DNA from: Clitoria ternatea
Lineage: Eukaryota > Streptophyta > Magnoliopsida > Fabales > Fabaceae
Length of the DNA stretch: 64,000 nucleotides
NCBI GenBank assembly: GCA_037962975.1
Contig: CM075676.1
Span: 97,782,001 to 97,846,000, forward strand
Direction of reading: 5' to 3'
Shown here: positions 9,910 through 20,881 of the stretch, piece by piece
How the letters are laid out: each line of letters opens with the position of its first letter
How positions within the stretch are numbered: the first letter of the stretch is position 1
The notes under the pieces: generated by a model
What the model saw: only the letters and a program-made list of their open reading frames with translations
Told to the model about the DNA's origin: nothing
The model's database searches: none
Program-made: the position numbers and the translations under genes

Positions 9910-11284
9910 CGGGTTTGGTCCTAAAAATAAGTTTCATTGTACTTGGAATCCTCTCTACTGACCAGTGAGGACACTGCTCACTTTAAGTTTGGGGTAGTAG
10001 GTACAAGGAAATTTATTCCGAGCCTTTGCACCTTGACATTTCTTTACATTTTTTCTTTTGATTTTATTTGAACATGCTAGGTTGTAGTTTGTTTTTCATT
10101 TGCTTTGCATGACTGTGCCTGTCTGTACCCCCATCTAGGAATGTTTGTTTACTTGTGATTATTGTTGCCATTAATTGTATCAGTTTTGATTGAGGAAATT
10201 GACTGTTGAGGAATCCAAATAAAAAAATGAAAATTAAAAACTTTTGATTGATGTTGATGATGGCACTGATTGTCTGGAGGTACTATGCTTTATGATGCTG
10301 TGTTTTCTTTGACTGGGTCTATTTCACCTGCCATGTATTATGAGAGTTTTTGAGCCAAAATGGGGTAGTTTTTTAAACATAAATATTTAGAAAACCCCTG
10401 TTTTCTTCTATTTGAGTGTGTCATACATTTAAAGCGCTCTAGAACTTGGCTTGTGACCGACTTAAAATGGTTAATGATTACTTGTTATGGAATGAAAAAG
10501 GCAGTAGGTTTTGTTCTCTAGCCTCTGAATTTTGAAAGTATAACATACAATTAGTTGCCCCTGTTGAGCTTAGACTGTTTGTTTATTGTTGAAATCCTTT
10601 GGTATTGGTTTGATAAAATACTGAGAAAATGACATAAATTCAAGGATGACAGCTAGAATGAAAATGGCTAAGAGAAAACAACTGGGTTTTAGTTGATAAA
10701 CAAAAATAAACAAGATGAATCTGTGTTTCCCACCAAAGAAAAATTGTTGGAAAAACAAAGAAAAGGATGAAAAGCAAAGCAAGAAAGGAGTCAAGTTTAA
10801 AATAGAAAACAACAAGGACTCCTTGGGTTTCTGGTCTGCCTTTCAAAAGTTAACTATTCTCGGTGTTCCATTGAGTGATAGCCCTTTGAATTTCCTTTTC
10901 CTTGATATCCATTCCCCAAACCCATGGCCCCATTACAACCAAATGAAAGACCTTTTGACTATAATTTGTTTTCTAAATAACTGTGGAGAGTAAGGTCGTT
11001 TGCCAAGCCTATGGTAGTGTCTTAAAATGCTATGATTTGAGTGATAATCATACACAAGCTTAAAATACTTAGAGAGAAATGAAAGGATGTGTGTCTATAG
11101 CCTAGTTTTGTGAACATGGTATGAATAATTGTGTGGTTTCCTCTGGTGATAATCTTGCAATCATATGTTGATAATTTTTCCAATTGGGTTCCTCAAGATA
11201 TTCTGAATTCATAAATCTCTATTGATCATATTTGTGGCAATGATGATTGCTTGGGGACAAGCAATATTCTAGTTTGGGGTGTTT
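9910..11284 (+). other. Athila 3' untranslated region with G-rich tracts, copy 1
   Basis: 1.4 kb without a convincing gene between the third ORF and LTR 2. The last bases before the LTR, AGTTTGGGGTGTTT at 11271-11284, are the polypurine-tract position and match the AGTTTGGGG form common in Athila/Tat elements. A near copy, TAAGTTTGGGGTAG, lies at 9984-9997. Confidence 0.6.
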
Positions 11285-12807
11285 TGATAGGTGTTTTGTT
11301 TGCATGATTTTAGTGGCTTTTTATTTAGTTTTTCTAGGTCATTTGTGTTATCTTGTCCCTAATTCCAAGTATTTTTCATTCCTTCCGCATTTGTTACTCG
11401 GGTGTTTCAAGTTTTTACAGAAATAGCTTGTTTACAGGTACATACATTCCAAACGCGAAGCATTCGAGGAAGCATTGGATTAATGGAAGGGTTTCAAGCT
11501 ATGAAAAAGCAGCAAAGTGGGGTCCAGAGAAACCCACTGGCCGTGGGTTTTTCCCACTGCCAGTGGATCCTACTGCCCTATGACAAAAACTTGCACAAAT
11601 TGGGGTCCAGAGAAACCCACTGGCCGTGGGTTTTTCCCACTGCCAGTGGATCTTGCTGCCATGTAGAGAAAATGCATATCTTGGGGTCCAGAAAAACCCA
11701 CTGGCCGTGGGTTTTTCCCACTGGCCGTGGGTTTTTCCCACTGGCCGTGGGTTCCTCTGTTTGAATGATCAAAAATGTAAAAATTGGACCTCCAGTACGA
11801 TCCACTGGCCGTGGGTTTGTCCCACTGCCAGTGGGTTTTTGCACGCACAGCAGTTTCCTTATTTTAGGGAGCAGTTTCTGAGGTTTAAGGGGGCGAGTTT
11901 TTGAAAAGAACAAAAGGCAGACATATTTGGGACGTTTTTAGAGAGAAAAAGAGAGATTTTTCACTGGGGATTATTGAAGAAATCAAGACCATAGGCATTG
12001 AAAAACTTCCTTGGGCAGATTTTAGAAAGATTCATAAGCACAAGTGAGAGCTTTTGCTTTGTGTTCTTTGCTTTCTTCTTAGGTTTTTTCTTTCTCTGTA
12101 ATTTCTGAATTTGATTCCATCAATGGGCTGTAGTGAATTGAGCATGTGTAGCTAAACGTTATCTTGGGATTAGGGTGTGACAATGCTTATGTATTGAACC
12201 TCTTTTGGATTTTTCTGTTTGTTAATTCATTGCTTCTATTCAATTTCCATGAACGCGTAATGCTTTTGAATACCTAGAGATAGGATCAATTGAAATTAAA
12301 CTCTAAGAGAATCGAAAGGTTAATTAGTTGTTTGAATGCATGAAATTGAACTTAGAATCATAGGTCACGAAAGTGGGTATGACAATTCGAGGTTTAATAG
12401 GATTTCACCGTTCTTAACAAGTTCACATAATAAATCGAACGCGGTTCTTTATTATTTGGGCATATTAATGTTACTCTGAGAAGAGGGCTTAATTAAATTC
12501 GGAAATCCAACCTTAGAGCGTGAATTAATAAATAGGAAGGTTTTAGGAAAATTAAATACATAGCATAATCATATACCAAATCCCAAGAGCTTCACCATCA
12601 TTTGTTCTATTTCAATTTCAGAATTCATTTAGTTCTTTCAGATAGCATTTCTTCTTAACTTTTTCTTTTCTTAATCTTCTACATTACAATCCTAATTTCA
12701 CAATTTTCTAGATAATTGAACCACTGTGAAAACTTGTACTTGGGCACAATCTCTGTGGGACGATAACTTTTTATTACGCGATACCTCGTGCACTTGCGGG
12801 CCTATCA
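11285..12807 (+). repeat. Athila LTR 2, shared middle LTR (1,523 bp)
   Basis: Same ends as LTR 1. It serves as 3' LTR of copy 1 and 5' LTR of copy 2 and has no flanking TSD. In its first ~950 bp it shares bases with LTR 3 against LTR 1 (ACAGA near 11418, CTACTGCC, TTGCACAAA, GATCAAAAATG, GGTTTGTCCC). It has the full hairpin array, about 11531-11834. In the last ~600 bp I found no base that separates the three LTRs. Confidence 0.92.
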
Positions 12808-12813
12808 AGTTTT

Positions 12814-12831
12814 TGGCGCCGTTGCCGGGGA
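12814..12831 (+). other. Primer-binding site, tRNA-Asp type (copy 2)
   Basis: Identical to the 18-base PBS of copy 1, six bases after the end of LTR 2. Confidence 0.85.
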
Positions 12832-12976
12832 TTGTCCCCCAATATTGGTTAAACGGTGTTTTGATTAGACTAGATTTTTATTTTTCTGCATAATTTTTCT
12901 GTTTTTCTTTAGTTCTTATTTTTTCTACAGAATTACGTTTTGGTATTTGTTGTTAGAGGGTTTTGCAGGATTATAT

Positions 12977-13951
12977 ATGCGAAGGAGTCATAGCCTTGAG
13001 CACATTTTTGATCCAGAGATTGAAAGGACCCTCCGTAAGATCAGAGCACTTCGGAAGCATCTTGAACAGGAAAAGCACCAAGCTTCAAGTTCAGCTACCG
13101 ACACACACATGGCAAACCAGGACAACAGAGCGCTTTGTGATTTTGCAGCGCCCAATGCAATGGGTAGGAGGTCTAGCATCACAAGACCCAGCATTGAGGC
13201 GAATAATTTTGAGTTGAAGCCATCCTTGCTCTCGATGGTTCAACAGAATCAATTTGGTGGATTACCATCTGAGGATCCTAACTTACACTTGCAGATATTC
13301 CTTGAGTATTGTGACACGCTCAAGGTGAATGGGGTCTCAAGCGACGCAATCAGGCTTAGGCTTTTCCCATTCTCATTAAGGGATAAGGCTAGAGCTTGGT
13401 TGTACGCTCTTCCAGAAGCGTCAATCACCACTTGGGAGGAGCTGTCCCTCGCCTTCCTCAACAAATATTACCCCAGGAGCAAAACTGACCAGTTGAGGAA
13501 GCTGATTATCACCTTCAACCAGAAGGAAGATGAGACCTTGTACGAAGCCTGGGAAAGGTACAAGGAAATGCTCCGGGAATGCCCACATCATGGCATTGAA
13601 CGTTGGTTGACCGTTCACATTTTTTATAATGGGTTGTCTCCGAACCAGAAAGTGACCTTGGACGCCGCAGCTGGCGGTGCCTTTATGGGTAAAAACATGG
13701 AGGAAGGTTATAACCTCATTGAGGAGGTTGCCCAAAATACCTATCAGTGGTCATCAGAACGGAATATGCCAACGAAAACTCCAGGTAAGTACACTGTTGA
13801 TGCTCTTTCTTTATTAACTGCTAAGGTAGAAGCTTTATCCGTTAAGATTGATAAGTTTGATAAAGTAGGAGCAGGTGCTACTAAAGCTGTTTGTGAGTTA
13901 TGTGGTGTTTCAGGGCATAATATTTCAGGATGCCAGCTTGGAGTGAATTAG
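12977..13951 (+). pseudogene. gag: Athila gag, copy 2 (ends at a premature TAG)
   Basis: Nearly identical to copy 1 gag, with first ATG at 12977. The zinc knuckle CELCGVSGHNISGC is complete here. The frame reads past the copy 1 stop site (CAG here) but ends at TAG 13949-13951, where copy 1 has CAG. Pol lies downstream in the same frame. Because the two copies carry stops at different places, these look like independent decay rather than a programmed gag-pol stop. Confidence 0.87.
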
Positions 13952-16900
13952 CATACCGAGCCAGAAATGCATCAGGTGGATGCAGTTGGAAACTATGGTG
14001 GGAACTATGGAAACAACTTCAGACCACTTGGACCACCGGGTTTCCAAAGCAGGCCACCTCAGTTTCAAAATCAGCAAGGTAGCTACAGACCACAAGGACC
14101 TTACACTCCACAGAAATCCAAATTGGAATCCTTGATGGAAACATTTGTAGCTACCCAATTAAAGCAGAATGATGACTTCTCGGACGCCATCAAAAACTTA
14201 GCCTCGAAGGTGGACAACTTGGCCACCCACAACAAGATGCTGGAGACCCAGATTGCTCAACAGGCATCATCCTCTCAAAGAGCACCAGGAACATTCCCTG
14301 GAAAGCCCGAAACAGGACCATCGAACCACACAATGGCTATCACTCTTAGGAGTGGCACAAAATATAAAGGTCCGGTAAACAAGGAAGAGGAGGAGGCCAA
14401 CCAAGAAAAGAAAGCGGATGAACCTCACTCTCATCCTATGGTGGAGGAAGAGAAACAAACTGAAAAGAAGGAGGAGGTGAAGCCTTACCAACCTCCAGTG
14501 CCGTTTCCTCAACGCTTGGCCAAGGCCAAGTTAGATAGACAATTTGGTAAGTTCCTTGAGGTCCTTAAAAAATTGTATATAAATGTCCCCTTCACAGATG
14601 CTCTGCAGCAAATGCCGACCTATGCGAAGTTCTTGAAGGACATCTTGTCAAATAAGCGGAAACTGGAGGACGATGGCACCATTGCACTAACTGAAGAGTG
14701 CAGTGCACTGATCCAGAAGAAGCTACCACCCAAGCTTCAGGATCCAGGTAGTTTTTCTATTCCTTGTGTGATTGGTAATGTGGCTATTGATAGAGCACTA
14801 TGTGACCTAGGGGCTAGTGTTAGTCTTATGCCATTATCTATTTCTGAGAAATTGGGACTAGGAGAGCTAAAACCTACTAGGATGTCTTTGCAACTTGCTG
14901 ATAGGTCTGTTAAGTACCCTGTTGGCATTTTAGAAGATGTTCCAATCAAAGTAGGAAAATTTTTTATACCTGCCGATTTTGTGGTTCTTGAAATGGATGA
15001 GGATTCGATGATCCCCATTATCTTAGGCAGGCCATTTTTGGCAACCGCGGGCGCGGTTATAGATGTCAAGAATGGGAGGTTGTCTCTGACTGTGGGAGAC
15101 CAAAAGATTGATTTTAACTTGCAGAATGTTTTAAAAAAACCTTTTAATGATGATGTATGCTGTGTTATGGATTGTATTGACCAAGTGGTGAAGGAAGAAA
15201 CCCTTCCTGATGAACCACTTGAATCTGTATTTTTGATTGAGCCTGCAGGTACATCAAGTAGCTCCGAAGGAGAAGCCCAACCAAAGCATGATACTGAGGT
15301 CATGCAAGATGAAGTGGTGGGTAACAAATTAGAATTGAAGCCTTTACCGGCTTCATTGAGGTATGAATTCCTTGGCCCAAACTCTACCTATCCTGTGATT
15401 GTGAATGCTGAACTGACTGCTGTGGAAACCGAAAAACTCCTGAAACATCTTAGGTTGTATAGGAAAGTTATTGGTTATACCATGGATGACATTAAGGGGA
15501 TTAGCCCATCATTTTGCATGCATAGGATTACTGTGGAGGATGAGAGTAGGCCAACTGTAGAACCACTTAGGAGACTAAATCCTAAAATGCAAGAAGTGGT
15601 TAAAAAAGAGATTTTGAAGTTGTTGGATGCGGGCGTCATTTATCCCATTGCTAGTAGCAAGTGGGTTAGCCCAGTTCATGTGGTTCCAAAAAAGGGAGGG
15701 ATGACTGTGGTGCAAAATGATAAACAGGAATTGATTTCTACTAGGGTAGTTTCTGGGTGGCGCATGTGTATAGATTACAGAAAACTAAATAGCGCTACTA
15801 AGAAAGACCATTTCCCTCTCCCTTTCATTGATCAGATGCTTGAGAGGCTTGCTAAGCACTCCTATTTTTGCTATCTGGATGGGTATTCTGGTTTTCATCA
15901 AATCCCCATCCATCCATCTGATCAAGAGAAAACAACCTTCACTTGCCCATATGGGACTTATGCTTATAGGCGTATGCCATTTGGCCTGTGTAATGCACCC
16001 GCGACTTTTCAAAGGTGTATGCAGGCCATATTCTCTGATTTAATTGAAAATGTGATGGAAGTTTTCATGGATGACTTTTCTGTGCATGGCTTGAATTTTG
16101 ATAATTGTTTGACCAATTTGTGCCAAGTTTTGCAGCGCTGTGAAGAGACCAACTTGGTCTTAAATTGGGAAAAATGCCACTTCATGGTAAGGGAGGGCAT
16201 AGTCCTTGGGCACCTGGTGTCTGAAAGAGGAATTGAAGTCGATAAAGCCAAGGTGGAGGTGATTGAGAAATTGCCCCCACCAACTAATATGAAAGGTATT
16301 CGGAGCTTTCTTGGACATGTCGGGTTTTACCGGAGGTTCATTAAAGACTTCAGCAAGATCACAAAGCCTCTGACTAATCTTTTGGGTAAGGATGTACCAT
16401 TTGTTTTTTATTCTCCATGTCTTGAGGCTTTTTGCAGGATAAAGCAGGAGTTAATTTCCGCACCTATAGTGCAACCCCCCGATTGGGAACTCCCATTCGA
16501 ACTCATGTGTGATGCTAGTGATCATGCAGTGGGGGCTGTACTTGGGCAGCGAAAGGATAAGAAGCTGCATGTGATCCACTATGCCAGCCGTACACTTGAT
16601 GACGCGCAGGTAAACTATGCTACCACCGAAAAGGAATTGTTAGCTATAGTTTTTGCTTTTGACAAATTTAGATCGTACTTGGTAGGCTCACATGTTACTG
16701 TATATACCGACCATTCTGCCATCAAGTACCTTTTAAATAAGAAAGAAGCAAAACCTAGGCTCATTAGGTGGATTTTGATTTTACAAGAATTTGACTTAGA
16801 AATCAAAGATAAAAAAGGTACTGAGAACCTTGTTGCAGACCACTTATCTAGGTTGTCATCTGAAAAAGATGAGATGGGTGATGTTGTTCCCATCAATGAG

Positions 16901-18238
16901 TCTTTTCCGGATGAACAATTACTTAGCTTAAGTGTCCAACAAGTGCCTTGGTACGCTGATTTTGTCAATTTTCTTGCATGTGGCATAGTACCCCCTGACC
17001 TTGGTTTTCAGCAGAAAAAGAAGTTTTTTGTAGATGTAAGGCACTATTATTGGGATGAACCCCTTTTATTCAAGCAGTGTGCAGATGGTCTGATTAGGAG
17101 ATGTGTTCCTGAGCCTGAAGTTCGAGCCATCCTGGATCACTGCCATTCCCTTTCCTGTGGAGGCCATATGAGCACTTCTAAAACAGCCTCAAAGGTGTTG
17201 CAAGCGGGCTTCTATTGGCCACATATTTTCAAGGACGTGCGTAAGTATGTCCTCACTTGTGATGCATGCCAAAGGGCCGGTAATATTGGTAAGAGGCATG
17301 AAATGCCACTTAATAGTATTCTTGAGGTTGAATTATTTGATGTATGGGGTGTTGATTTCATGGGACCCTTTCCCCCGTCGTTTGGAAATCAATTTATTCT
17401 GGTTGCAGTTGACTATGTATCCAAATGGGTAGAAGCCATTGCTTCGCCTCATTCGGATGCTAAGACTGTCATTAAACTTTTTAGAAAGATAATTTTTCCA
17501 AGGTTTGGGGTCCCTAAATGCATAATTAGTGATGGAGGGTCTCACTTTATTGAAAAAACTTTTCAGACCCTCTTGAAAAAATATGGAGTGAGGCATAAGG
17601 TTGCTACACCTTATCACCCTCAAACTAGTGGCCAAGTTGAGGTTTCTAATAGGGAGATTAAAAACATTCTTCAGAAGGTGGTTAATACTTCCCGTAAGGA
17701 TTGGTCTATTAAATTAGACGATTCCTTATGGGCGTATCGAACCGCTTACAAAACTCCTATTGGAACTACACCTTTTAAACTGGTTTATGGGAAACCGTGT
17801 CATTTACCTGTTGAATTAGAATATAAGTCTTTTTGGGCTATAAAAATGCTTAACTTTGATATTAAGCTTGCAGGTGAACACAGGTTGCTGGAGTTGAACG
17901 AGCTTGAGGAGCTCCGGTTGGATGCTTATGAAAATGCCAAGATTTACAAGGAAAAAACTAAAAAATGGCATGATCGTCACATCCTCAGGAGATCCTTTAA
18001 CCCTGGTGATATGGTGTTACTTTTCAACTCCCGATTGAAGCTATTCCCTGGCAAATTGAGGTCCCGGTGGTCGGGACCATTTCAGGTAACTAAGGTATAT
18101 CCTTTTAGAGCTGTTGAGTTATGGAGCGATAAGTCTGGTTCATTTAAAGTGAATGGACAAAGGCTTAAGCACTACTTGACAGGAGAACCAATCCAACAAG
18201 CAAGTGCTTTGGACTTGCTTGATGGATTAGATTCTTAA
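13952..18238 (+). CDS. pol: Athila pol polyprotein, copy 2 (PR-RT-RNase H-INT)
   Basis: Open from just after the TAG at 13949-13951 to the stop at 18236-18238; the first ATG is 13967 (MHQVDAVGNYGG, 1,423 residues). Same domain order as copy 1: linker, protease CDLGASVSLMP, RT with CIDYRKLN and FMDDFSVHG, RNase H CDASDHAVGAVLG, integrase HHCC finger and D,D-35-E core. RT reads GFHQIP and WRMCIDY, the forms more usual in Ty3 elements, so copy 2 is probably closer to the ancestral state at those sites. All catalytic motifs are present. One upstream stop separates it from gag. Confidence 0.9.
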   Translation, partial: HTEPEMHQVDAVGNYGGNYGNNFRPLGPPGFQSRPPQFQNQQGSYRPQGPYTPQKSKLESLMETFVATQLKQNDDFSDAIKNLASKVDNLATHNKMLETQIAQQASSSQRAPGTFPGKPETGPSNHTMAITLRSGTKYKGPVNKEEEEANQEKKADEPHSHPMVEEEKQTEKKEEVKPYQPPVPFPQRLAKAKLDRQFGKFLEVLKKLYINVPFTDALQQMPTYAKFLKDILSNKRKLEDDGTIALTEECSALIQKKLPPKLQDPGSFSIPCVIGNVAIDRALCDLGASVSLMPLSISEKLGLGELKPTRMSLQLADRSVKYPVGILEDVPIKVGKFFIPADFVVLEMDEDSMIPIILGRPFLATAGAVIDVKNGRLSLTVGDQKIDFNLQNVLKKPFNDDVCCVMDCIDQVVKEETLPDEPLESVFLIEPAGTSSSSEGEAQPKHDTEVMQDEVVGNKLELKPLPASLRYEFLGPNSTYPVIVNAELTAVETEKLLKHLRLYRKVIGYTMDDIKGISPSFCMHRITVEDESRPTVEPLRRLNPKMQEVVKKEILKLLDAGVIYPIASSKWVSPVHVVPKKGGMTVVQNDKQELISTRVVSGWRMCIDYRKLNSATKKDHFPLPFIDQMLERLAKHSYFCYLDGYSGFHQIPIHPSDQEKTTFTCPYGTYAYRRMPFGLCNAPATFQRCMQAIFSDLIENVMEVFMDDFSVHGLNFDNCLTNLCQVLQRCEETNLVLNWEKCHFMVREGIVLGHLVSERGIEVDKAKVEVIEKLPPPTNMKGIRSFLGHVGFYRRFIKDFSKITKPLTNLLGKDVPFVFYSPCLEAFCRIKQELISAPIVQPPDWELPFELMCDASDHAVGAVLGQRKDKKLHVIHYASRTLDDAQVNYATTEKELLAIVFAFDKFRSYLVGSHVTVYTDHSAIKYLLNKKEAKPRLIRWILILQEFDLEIKDKKGTENLVADHLSRLSSEKDEMGDVVPINESFPDEQLLSLSVQQVPWYADFVNFLACGIVPPDLGFQQKKKFFVDVRHYYWDEPLLFKQCADGLIRRCVPEPEVRAILDHCHSLSCGGHMSTSKTASKVLQAGFYWPHIFKDVRKYVLTCDACQRAGNIGKRHEMPLNSILEVELFDVWGVDFMGPFPPSFGNQFILVAVDYVSKWVEAIASPHSDAKTVIKLFRKIIFPRFGVPKCIISDGGSHFIEKTFQTLLKKYGVRHKVATPYHPQTSGQVEVSNREIKNILQKVVNTSRKDWSIKLDDSLWAYRTAYKTPIGTTPFKLVYGKPCHLPVELEYKSFWAIKMLNFDIKLAGEHRLLELNELEELRLDAYENAKIYKEKTKKWHDRHILRRSFNPGDMVLLFNSRLKLFPGKLRSRWSGPFQVTKVYPFRAVELWSDKSGSFKVNGQRLKHYLTGEPIQQASALDLLDGLDS

Positions 18239-18568
18239 TTCCAAAGAATGCCAAGTGTCCGGCTGAAGACGTTAAACTTAGCACTTGTGGGGAGGTAACC
18301 CCATTTCTCATTCTTTAAGTACTTTTCTTGTCATATATATACATATATATATAAAAAAAAATAAAAAAAATCAAAGGGAGTCCGATGTAAATAGTTGCAT
18401 GTTTATTTTCTAGTTTGTAAATTTTGCATTGCATGATTGTTTTGTTTTGTTTTGTACATATTTATTATGATTGAATGCATACATGTGTTTCCATGAGTAA
18501 GAGGAATCAAATAAAGGAGAATCATTGTACATATTCAAGGTGGTTGTATTTCAAAAAAAAACAGGGAA
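18239..18568. other. Athila spacer after pol, copy 2
   Basis: AT-rich, gene-free counterpart of 7267-7596 in copy 1, with one-base differences in homopolymer runs. Confidence 0.5.
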
Positions 18569-18884
18569 ATCCACTGGCAGTGGGTTTTTCCCACAGCCAG
18601 TGGACTATTCTGACATTAAAAATGAGAGCAATTAATTTTTTTTGACGTGCCAAAGCAGAGAACTCCACTGGCCGTGGGTTTTTCCCACTGGCCGTGGGTT
18701 CTTCTGCTTGTATCCATGAGCTTTGCGTGAAATTTTGGGGGGGGGCTGGCAGAAAACTCCACGGGCCGTGGGTTTTTCCCACTGGCCGTGGGTTTTCCCA
18801 GGCCCAAAAGTGTGAATTTAAATCCCCTGGGCAGCAACAACCACGGGCCGTGGATATTTCCCACTGGCCGTGGATTTGCCCCCA
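18569..18884. repeat. Hairpin-doublet minisatellite, internal region copy 2
   Basis: Same four doublets as copy 1, with small changes in the G-run near 18737-18747. Both copies keep this array at the same distance from the third ORF. Confidence 0.85.
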
Positions 18885-18894
18885 CTTCCTTGCT

Positions 18895-18904
18895 CATATA
18901 TATT
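18895..18904 (+). promoter_or_regulatory. TATA-like box of a candidate internal promoter, copy 2
   Basis: GCTCATATATATTG corresponds to the copy 1 site with a C-to-A change that lengthens the TATA run. A promoter role is inferred from position upstream of the leader intron and ORF. Confidence 0.4.
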
Positions 18905-19032
18905 GTTTCACGCACAAACATAGGCATTACATCCCTCGCATTGTTTTGCATTTTCTTCACACCTCACACTCAAATTCTTCAAGAAGGTACTTGTTTTCTA
19001 CTACAGCCCTTGTTCACCCACTCTTCATCAAC

Positions 19033-19648
19033 GTAAGTTCCTCCTCCATTCATCATTTTGGGGTTCCTTCTTGCTAGTTTGGGGTTTCTTTTTCCTTTGC
19101 TTTCTTGGTTGGTTTTTGGTGTACTTGTTTAAGAAAGAGTGTTATATATGTTCTATGTTATTATTTGATAGCAATTCTCATGTGGTTGTCTATTAAACTT
19201 TTGATTGGGTTTCTTGTGTTCATCATGATTCATCTTTATTTATAGAAACCCAACTTGTGAATTTGCCTCTTGTTTGAGAATCCATGATGCATATTGAACA
19301 TTTATGGCATTACAATTCATGAGAAAGATGTGAAAGATGAAATTGGGAGACTTGTGATGCATAGTTCTTGGATTACTTAGTTCATGTTTTATGCCCACCA
19401 AGTGTTTGCATAAATGTCTAAACCAGAATTTTTGCTACTTGGTTGCATATTAATGTGTTTGTGGTGACTTTCTTGGTGTCAAGCTTTTTGCCCACCAAGT
19501 GTTTGACAAATTGCCCAAACCAATCTTTTGTTCTTCCTTATATACATTTTGATCCTTTTGGGTTTTCCCTATGCTTACCCATCCTGCCAATATCATGTTG
19601 TTGATTATATTGATATCCATTGTGCTGACATTTGATTAGGAATTTTAG
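19033..19648 (+). other. Candidate leader intron before the third Athila ORF, copy 2
   Basis: GTAAGT donor at 19033 and TTTTAG acceptor ending at 19648; 616 bp, as in copy 1. Both splice signals are preserved. Confidence 0.45.
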
Positions 19649-19660
19649 GTGCCCAAAACC

Positions 19661-20881
19661 ATGTCTTCGGGACGAACCAAGAATGTCTCCAAAAAGAGGA
19701 AAAACAAAGGTACGTCATCTAACTATTCTAGTATAGATGGTATTGAATGTACCTTTGATGAACAAAAGATACGCTTATCTTCTTTGACCTCTAGGGAAAT
19801 TATCCCCTCTAGGTTCTTTTGTAAGGAATCTTTATTGAAGCTTGGGCTATATGATGACACCTTTAAATTGTGCAAGAGTATGGGGTGGGAAGATTTTATT
19901 GAATTATATGAGCCCTGTTATGAACGCACCACATTAGAGTTTCGAAGTTCCATTGATATTAAGCCTTGCGATAATGAGTCGACCTGGGAAATCACTTTTA
20001 GGCTAAATAACACTGATTATAGGATGGACTTAGCTGATGTGGATGCCATCTATGGTTTTCCATCTGTCCCAGGAGATGCCTCTGCTAAATTAAATGCCGC
20101 CCGCATCCCTAGGGATTTTAGGGCCAAGTATTTTTGGTCTACGCTCTCTAAATCTAGGGAGACTTATGACCCATCTTCTACCAAAGCTTCACTTATGCAT
20201 CACCCTGTCTTTAGATACCTTCAGAGGTTTATGGCCTGATCCATTTTTGGTCGATATGATAGTCCTGGTACTATTAGGGCTGCTGAGCTTTATTTTCTGC
20301 ATGCCATGATTAATAACATCCCGGTCCACTCTACGAAATGGCTTTTTAGCCAATTCGCTAGGGTAGGAAGGGCTACTACTGGAAGGATTGTCATTGCAGG
20401 TTATATAAATCCTATTGCGAGGTATGTGGGGATAGATCTGCAAGAGGATACCTTACTTTGCCAACCCAAGCGGGTTGATATTGAGGAGATGGTTCACATG
20501 GGTATGCTTGTATTGGAACGTGGAATTTACTGTTTGGTTATTCCCGGATTTTCTGTGCCTCACCCCTTGCCTGACCCTAGCTTCACTAGCCTGGAGGGCA
20601 AAACTTCTTTTTTGTTTTCAGGTACAGAAGAAGATACCCCCTTGGACACAGAGATGCCTCTTCCTCATGACCACTCAGCTGGCCCGTCTAGATCCTCTCC
20701 CGATTCCGGATTTTCTATGGAACGGATGTATTCCTTGATGCAAGGAATGAACACCCGTTTAGAGTCTTTATCTATTGAGCAACTCCGGCAAGGAAGCAGG
20801 ATCGATAACATAGCCCAGCGCGTGGATGCCATGTACTCTTGGCACCTCCAGGAAGGCCATTTTCCTCCTCCCTCCCCATGA
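19661..20881 (+). pseudogene. Athila ORF-1-type third ORF, copy 2 (nonsense-broken)
   Basis: Same reading frame as the copy 1 ORF from the ATG at 19661, but TGA at 20237-20239 replaces CGA of copy 1 (GGCCTGATCC against GGCCCGATCC). This is a C-to-T change at a CpG. It cuts the protein after about 192 residues. The downstream part stays open to 20881 and keeps the C-terminal heptad-like segment. A few other substitutions are present, for example CTFDEQKIR against CTSDEQKMR. Confidence 0.85.
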
